Shown here piece by piece: positions 59,888 through 64,000 of a stretch of DNA of 64,000 nucleotides. A program made the position numbers and the translations under genes. This DNA comes from an archaeon GW2011_AR15 (GTDB taxonomy: Archaea; Nanobdellota; Nanobdellia; Woesearchaeales; GW2011-AR15): the NCBI GenBank assembly GCA_000830295.1, contig CP010425.1, positions 689,308-753,307 of the forward strand, in the 5' to 3' direction. The notes beneath the pieces are model-generated. The model was not told where the DNA came from, did no database searches, and saw nothing but the letters and a program-made list of their open reading frames with translations. The number at the start of each line of letters is the position of its first letter. The first letter of the stretch is position 1.

Positions 59888-60382
59888 TTATGGCAGAGTT
59901 TGCAAATAATGCATCAAATCTCTCAGATCATTATCGTTCATGCCCCATCTTGGCATCGCAGGGCCAAGATAACTCCCGTCAGGATGCCTGCCGTAGACAA
60001 CAGCGTTCCTGAATTCTTCAAGGCCATATCCTTCATGCGCATCATTGTGCTCATCAGCATGCTCTTCTTCCTGCCAGCTTTCCCCTGACAAAGCAGACCA
60101 CCTGATATCGGGGACTGAGAGGGAGTCCATATGAAAATATACATTTCCTCCTCTCGCGTCTTCTCCATGGCAGGATACGCATGCAAGGTCTCTGCTTCCA
60201 GGCATCATACCCGGACCAAAACCCCCGTCATAATCTATTCTGCCTGAATTTTCAGAAGTGGCTGTAAAATAAATTCTTTCGCCATTGGAGGAATATCCCC
60301 TGAAAGGCTGAACAAAAGTACTGCATGATGCAAACAGGAGCGAGGTTCCTGCTATAATCGAGACTAATGATTTTTTTTTCAT
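59888..60382 (-). CDS. c-type cytochrome lipoprotein
   Basis: A 164-residue lipoprotein (signal MKKKSLVSIIAGTSLLFASC). One haem motif CVSCH near 69-73, with Met ligand candidates in GPAMPRWGMNDNDLRDLMHYLQTL, typical of class I cytochrome c in sulfur or nitrogen enzymes. A His/Glu-rich part (EEHADEHNDAHEGYGLEEF) lies between. Cytochrome maturation genes are not in the window. Confidence 0.88.
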   Translation of the reverse strand: MKKKSLVSIIAGTSLLFASCSTFVQPFRGYSSNGERIYFTATSENSGRIDYDGGFGPGMMPGSRDLACVSCHGEDARGGNVYFHMDSLSVPDIRWSALSGESWQEEEHADEHNDAHEGYGLEEFRNAVVYGRHPDGSYLGPAMPRWGMNDNDLRDLMHYLQTLP

Positions 60383-60394
60383 TTCCTTGATTTT

Positions 60395-60802
60395 CTAATT
60401 AGCTTCCCATTTAAATATCCTTTCTTCAACATCAGGAATACCGGTTATGATTATCATGTGCTCTCCTGGCTCTTCAGGGATTTCAAACCTTAATGTTCCT
60501 GAATTATGGTGTCCTCCAAGTGATGGAGCGCTTACAGGATAATACTCGTCTTCTCCTATAACTAATTTAACCTGCTTCTTCAGATCAAACCCGCTCATAT
60601 CAATAGTGTGTGTGTTTAAACTGATGTCAATCTCCAGTACGCCATTTTCAAATTGATGGGGCTCCAAATCAATAGTTACAGCGCTTTCACTTGTTTTTCC
60701 GGCAAAATTTTCTTTTTCCGGTGTTTCTTTGCCCGTGCCTGAGGTGCATGCGCTTATAATAAAAAGCATTATAACGCCGGCAATCAATAATTTTTTATCC
60801 AT
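60395..60802 (-). CDS. Lipoprotein with Greek-key-like beta domain
   Basis: A 135-residue lipoprotein (MDKKLLIAGVIMLFIISAC). The mature part is beta-rich: LEIDISLNTHTIDMSGFDLK, LGGHHNSGTLRFEIPEEPGEHMI. The LGGHHNSGTLRF segment and two His are conserved-looking and could bind copper, like cupredoxin-like folds, but no cupredoxin Cys is seen. Preceded by AGGAGG. In the run with 12 bases to the next gene. Confidence 0.7.
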   Translation of the reverse strand: MDKKLLIAGVIMLFIISACTSGTGKETPEKENFAGKTSESAVTIDLEPHQFENGVLEIDISLNTHTIDMSGFDLKKQVKLVIGEDEYYPVSAPSLGGHHNSGTLRFEIPEEPGEHMIIITGIPDVEERIFKWEAN

Positions 60803-60805
60803 TTT

Positions 60806-61372
60806 TTATCCTCCTATAATTGCAGAATATAAAGACAGGCCAAATATTGCCAGACTTAATATCACAACATATTTCTGGATAATTCTTATATCCAGTTTCA
60901 TCATTTCCCCCAGAATACCTTTCCAGGAGTTATGGAGAGAATTTTTTTGTATTGTATTGAGCATGATAGTTATTCCGATTAAATTCGAAAGCACCCCCAA
61001 CAGGATAAAAGAAGTCTGATACTTAACTAGTACCGTTGATAAAAAAGCAAGGCCGATTAATGGGAGTATATCGGTCAAGTGATGCGCGCAGCATGCTACC
61101 ATGGAGGCAGTGGATACTCCGCCTGAAGCAGCTACAGAAGCTGTTGCTGCAGCATTTATTGCTTTGAAAGATTCTTTTACATAAACATAGAGACCAATCT
61201 GTATGCCGAATCCAAGAATTAAAGGCAGCATTAAGTACCATAGTCTAAGAAATTCTGATAGAGCATGGGATAGTGAGTTTAACAGGCTAAGCAGCAGAAG
61301 ATATATTGAAAAAAGGAATATACTTCCAAGCAACCCAAACAATACAGATTTTTCGGTTATATTTTTATTCAT
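60806..61372 (-). CDS. Integral membrane protein with VACCAHH motif
   Basis: A 188-residue, five-helix protein. Central GGVSTASMVACCAHHLTDILPLIGLA has adjacent Cys-Cys and His-His in a helix, a plausible metal or haem ligand set. Similar motifs occur in uncharacterised membrane proteins next to metal genes. It lies 30 bases after the DUF302 gene in the same direction. Function unknown. Confidence 0.75.
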   Translation of the reverse strand: MNKNITEKSVLFGLLGSIFLFSIYLLLLSLLNSLSHALSEFLRLWYLMLPLILGFGIQIGLYVYVKESFKAINAAATASVAASGGVSTASMVACCAHHLTDILPLIGLAFLSTVLVKYQTSFILLGVLSNLIGITIMLNTIQKNSLHNSWKGILGEMMKLDIRIIQKYVVILSLAIFGLSLYSAIIGG

Positions 61373-61402
61373 CTTAAAAAAGCCATCTTTGTTGTTTAAT
61401 TC

Positions 61403-61792
61403 TTATCTTGCATTGTCAACAATCTCTATAATGTCTTTTTCGGCCTCTTCAGCTTCTTCTTTGGCGATCTCTGGAAAGAACTCTGAAATCATTGTTGGCT
61501 TCATTCCAATAATCTTTATTTTTCCATTCTCTTCCAGAACATTTATTTTGCATGGCATGCATAAAGAAATTAGCCTGTTCCTGTTCAGAAAAGTATCTGC
61601 GTGCTTTCCAGAACAAATCTCAATGATCTTCAATGCGTTGTGCTTAAATCCTTTTGCTGCCAGCCTCTCTTGTATATCATAGACCTGAAACAATGCCCAG
61701 CCTTTTTTCTCAACAGCTTTCAAAACTGAAACAACTGCACTATCGAAACTTTTTTCTGTCTCTACAACATATGCGAAATCTTCAACATTCAT
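61403..61792 (-). CDS. DUF302-family protein
   Basis: A 129-residue protein starting MNVEDFAYVVETEKSFD and containing NALKIIEICSGKHAD and SLCMPCKINVLEENGKIKI, the hallmark of DUF302, which often appears with sulfur or metal redox genes. Cytoplasmic by absence of signal. The ATG at 61792 follows AGGAGG; an upstream frame is rejected. Overlaps the next gene's stop by 4 bases (ATGA). Confidence 0.85.
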   Translation of the reverse strand: MNVEDFAYVVETEKSFDSAVVSVLKAVEKKGWALFQVYDIQERLAAKGFKHNALKIIEICSGKHADTFLNRNRLISLCMPCKINVLEENGKIKIIGMKPTMISEFFPEIAKEEAEEAEKDIIEIVDNAR

Positions 61793-62259
61793 TTTTTGCG
61801 CCTCCTGTTTTTTGTATTTTTCCATAGTCTTATAATCCAGAAATAAACCAGGATTATTAATCCTGCCAATAAGATTATATAAAATATAGTGATAATCCCC
61901 CAGGATGCATACCCGAAATTCCCCATCATACCCTGCATCATGTTGCCGCCCATCATTCCAAAGCCTGAACTTTCTTTGCAATAAAAATTCTTTCCCATGT
62001 TTATGTGCACTATTCTCAAGGATTCAGAGCCTTCGCCGCCCATCATCTCATCCATCCTTTCATGTGCCTCTCCTGGATGCATCTGCTCCATATAATAGTC
62101 CCCAAGAAACTCAAACTGAGTATCATTCAGGTCTTCACATGGAGTCTGGCTTTCAATTATCTCCAGCGCCACTGAAAAATCATCATGCCCGTCGCCATAG
62201 GAATAGCTTATTGGGATAAGTGTTAAAATCATAATCAGAATTATAGTTATTTTTTTCAT
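61789..62259 (-). CDS. Met/His-rich secreted protein with C-terminal anchor
   Basis: A 156-residue protein: signal peptide (about 1-20), conserved-looking block FLGDYYMEQMHPGEAHERMDEMMGGEGSES region, then NMGKNFYC, a Met-rich GFGMMGGNMMQGMMG, and a C-terminal membrane helix (about 120-145) with basic tail. The many Met/His suggest Cu+ binding outside the cell. Uncharacterised family, often near copper genes. Confidence 0.8.
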   Translation of the reverse strand: MKKITIILIMILTLIPISYSYGDGHDDFSVALEIIESQTPCEDLNDTQFEFLGDYYMEQMHPGEAHERMDEMMGGEGSESLRIVHINMGKNFYCKESSGFGMMGGNMMQGMMGNFGYASWGIITIFYIILLAGLIILVYFWIIRLWKNTKNRRRKK

Positions 62260-62625
62260 CTAGTTCACCTCAAACCCATATCCTTTTGCTCTCCAGGCAT
62301 TTGTTCCGCCAACAAGATTGTAGACATTTTTGTATCCCATATCTATTAACTCCTGAGATGCCTCTGTGCTCATGCTCCCGCTCCTGCAATAGACAGCAAT
62401 AGGAACAGATTTGTCATCAGGCAGCTCTGCTTTGTCTATCTCATTATAGGGAAGGAAAGCATCTGTTCCTTTTATATGCTGTTGTTTTGGGATATGGACA
62501 TCTATGAGGAAAACGTCCTCATTTTCCAGAAGCTCTTTGAATTCCTCGGCCCCGAGATTGTTTATGTTTCCCTTAGTTGTGCAGGCAGCAATAAATATCA
62601 AAAAAATAAAAAGTAATCTTTTCAT
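62260..62625 (-). CDS. Rhodanese-like lipoprotein
   Basis: A 121-residue lipoprotein (lipobox in FIAAC near 16) with a single rhodanese domain. Active-site loop CRSGSMS carries the sulfur-accepting Cys, and VFLIDVHIP is the usual opening. It would transfer sulfur or handle thiols outside the cytoplasm. Start ATG overlaps the upstream gene's stop (ATGA). Confidence 0.9.
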   Translation of the reverse strand: MKRLLFIFLIFIAACTTKGNINNLGAEEFKELLENEDVFLIDVHIPKQQHIKGTDAFLPYNEIDKAELPDDKSVPIAVYCRSGSMSTEASQELIDMGYKNVYNLVGGTNAWRAKGYGFEVN

Positions 62626-62828
62626 CAGCAACCACCCACCATTTGGGGAAGATTATTCAGGTTGCCTGGCACATTTACCCCGCTTGCGCTGTTTCCTAAT
62701 TTTGTAGTATCAGGACTTATCCCTTCACTTACAATTCTTTTTTCCAGTGAATTCAGCTGAACTGCCTGTGCAGCAGAGAAAATCACTAAAACAACCAATA
62801 CAATTGTAATTATCATGTTTTTTTCCAT
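62625..62828 (-). CDS. Short anchored protein ending in MVGGC
   Basis: A 67-residue protein with one membrane helix (about 5-25) and an external part ending LPQMVGGC. Preceded by GGAGG 5 bases before the ATG. The last eight residues match the end of the upstream gene product (LPGMVGGC), so this is a shared C-terminal tag or metal/thiol site. No family known to me. Confidence 0.7.
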   Translation of the reverse strand: MEKNMIITIVLVVLVIFSAAQAVQLNSLEKRIVSEGISPDTTKLGNSASGVNVPGNLNNLPQMVGGC

Positions 62829-62839
62829 TTTTACCTCCT

Positions 62840-63523
62840 TTAACATCCCCCGACCATGCCAGGCAGATTTTCAAGCGCAGATGTATCCCCGCCGGCAACA
62901 GTCACTGCAAGATTCACCATATCTTTAGGGAAGAACAGGGTTTTCCACCTTAGAGCTTCTCTTAAGATCTCAGCATCATTGTAGTCAGTATTTTTTATCA
63001 GCCATTTTGTCAATCCAAGCAGAGCCGGATTATGCTGACAGCCGCAGATTGTCTTGCCGTTCCTGTCCACGCCTATTGCCTGCACTCCGCAGCAGAACTC
63101 GCATGAGATACCAATGGGCTTTGTGACAAGGTTGACATACCGCTCATTCTCTTCTTTTGTGAGTTCAAGATTGTACAGCTTAAGAAGCACTGATAATCCT
63201 CTAGTTGGATCGTCGTAATTGACACCAAGCTCCTGTCCGTATTCCGGCATTCCTGTCGGAACCATCACATCTACAGCATCCTGAGCTGTCTTGATTGATT
63301 CAACCTCAAACACAGCAGCAACAGCATGTCCTGTTGATTTTATAGAACTGAAATCAACATTACTGAGTTTCTTTCCCTCTTTGTGCATATTTGGCATTGC
63401 TATTGCCCTTATCCTGAGCAGCGTGTACTGGTTAAAAACCATAAGCAGCACAACAAGAACAAGAAGCGCAATGTTTACTATGCTTAACTTATCTTTTAAT
63501 TTCATTTTTCTATTTTTTTTCAT
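62840..63523 (-). CDS. Anchored Cys-rich protein ending in LPGMVGGC
   Basis: A 227-residue protein with one membrane helix (about 15-35). The outer domain has ISCEFCCG and ICGCQHNPALLGLTKWLIKNT, the same layout (Cys cluster then helix) as CCCKCWHWYAYEGLAK at 59174-59776. Its end, SALENLPGMVGGC, is repeated in the next gene. Probably a metal or persulfide-handling protein (inference). Confidence 0.72.
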   Translation of the reverse strand: MKKNRKMKLKDKLSIVNIALLVLVVLLMVFNQYTLLRIRAIAMPNMHKEGKKLSNVDFSSIKSTGHAVAAVFEVESIKTAQDAVDVMVPTGMPEYGQELGVNYDDPTRGLSVLLKLYNLELTKEENERYVNLVTKPIGISCEFCCGVQAIGVDRNGKTICGCQHNPALLGLTKWLIKNTDYNDAEILREALRWKTLFFPKDMVNLAVTVAGGDTSALENLPGMVGGC

Positions 63524-63527
63524 TTTG

Positions 63528-63959
63528 TCACCATTTTTTGCAGCATTCTATCAGCCTGCTGACGAATTTTTTCATGTTTTTTCCTGACCTGTAGAGATAG
63601 ATCAATATGAAAACAGCCCAGACTGCGGATACAAGAATAACAACACGGATTATATCATTGGATACGCTTATCAATGATATGCCAGCAGTTGTCAGCGTCA
63701 ATAAGAAAGGCAGCCTGAATATCTTGAGCTCTTCTTTTACTTTTGAATCTACAAGGTAATAGATGCCTACTACTGACTGCCCCATGAGCATAGCAACAAT
63801 AAGAGGATTATCAAACATATTCAGCTTATATAATACTAAGAGAGAGATCCATGTTAAGCTGATGGCCCCGCATATAACGCATATATCAAAAAACCTTTTT
63901 ACAATAAGGAGGATAAAAAACAGCGTGATTATGCCTGCTATTGGAATCAGGATTTCCAT
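63528..63959 (-). CDS. Integral membrane protein
   Basis: A 143-residue protein with four or five helices and a basic C-terminus (RSGKNMKKFVSRLIECCKKW). CC near the end may be part of the run's thiol theme. ATG at 63959 is used; the frame goes further upstream but only by five residues. More genes of the run may lie past the window edge. Confidence 0.65.
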   Translation of the reverse strand: MEILIPIAGIITLFFILLIVKRFFDICVICGAISLTWISLLVLYKLNMFDNPLIVAMLMGQSVVGIYYLVDSKVKEELKIFRLPFLLTLTTAGISLISVSNDIIRVVILVSAVWAVFILIYLYRSGKNMKKFVSRLIECCKKW

Positions 63960-64000
63960 CTTATACCACCACATTGATTATTAGACCTGAGAGTATAAGC

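Noticed and set aside
1-64000. tRNA, rRNA and CRISPR search by eye
   Set aside because: No clear cloverleaf with T-loop GGTTCAAATCC-type sequence, no rRNA, and no regularly spaced repeats were seen; guide RNAs too could be missed without a computed search.

Overview
The window is archaeal. It carries transcription factor B (TFB), an aRF1-type release factor, aIF5A, ribosomal protein L40e, ABCE1, a family-B DNA polymerase ending in a PCNA-binding-like tail, the KEOPS kinase Bud32, TYW1 and an archaeal-type PhoU with an AbrB domain. Many genes have a TATA-like box about 25 bases before the start codon and no Shine-Dalgarno site (leaderless), while operon-internal genes often have GGAGG/GAGGTG. 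Gene density is high and there are many small membrane or zinc-ribbon proteins. A DPANN-like lineage is plausible, but this is inference; no rRNA or tRNA was recognised that would fix the taxonomy.

Layout. 0-5 kb: membrane protein, PolB, secreted or membrane protein, PhoU-like regulator. 5-7.7 kb: an AT-rich accessory stretch with a gene bracketed by a 14-bp inverted repeat and several tiny proteins. 7.8-13.4 kb: ABCE1 (apparently one Fe-S cluster only), DUF1461-like protein, radical SAM enzyme, glycosyltransferase, ZIP transporter and a Cys-containing microprotein. 13.4-22.1 kb: one long minus-strand operon for lysine by the alpha-aminoadipate/LysW carrier route (lysW, homocitrate synthase, homoaconitase subunits, homoisocitrate dehydrogenase, lysX, lysY, a class II amidotransferase-like protein, lysZ, lysJ), with a divergent ACT-domain regulator. 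The usual carrier-releasing hydrolase LysK is missing from the cluster, and an Ntn-type amidohydrolase sits in its place. 22.9-32.9 kb: small unknown genes, a degenerate channel-like protein, a zinc ribbon, lipoproteins, tandem paralogues ending in Gly-Gly, SemiSWEET, AlkD-like protein, Bud32, phosphoglycerate kinase, thioredoxin.

32.9-43 kb: information processing and RNA modification (TFB, aRF1, SprT-like protease, aIF5A, L40e, site-2 protease, TrmJ-, Trm11- and TYW1-like enzymes). 44.4-49.8 kb: a four-gene BatA/VWA membrane cluster. 49.9-52.3 kb: TrmI, CopD-like membrane protein, VKOR, a bacterial-type RsuA pseudouridine synthase.

52.4-64 kb: an extracytoplasmic metal/thiol region. It has an ArsR-controlled copper operon (CopA plus four tiny metal-binding or membrane proteins), an exported DsbA-like oxidoreductase with two membrane partners, and a minus-strand run of about eleven genes encoding Cys-rich anchored proteins, a rhodanese lipoprotein, a DUF302 protein, a Met/His-rich membrane protein, a c-type cytochrome lipoprotein and a membrane-anchored winged-helix regulator. 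VKOR and DsbA would supply disulfides to this compartment; the function of the long run is not known to me and it is the best candidate for an undescribed system besides the LysK replacement.
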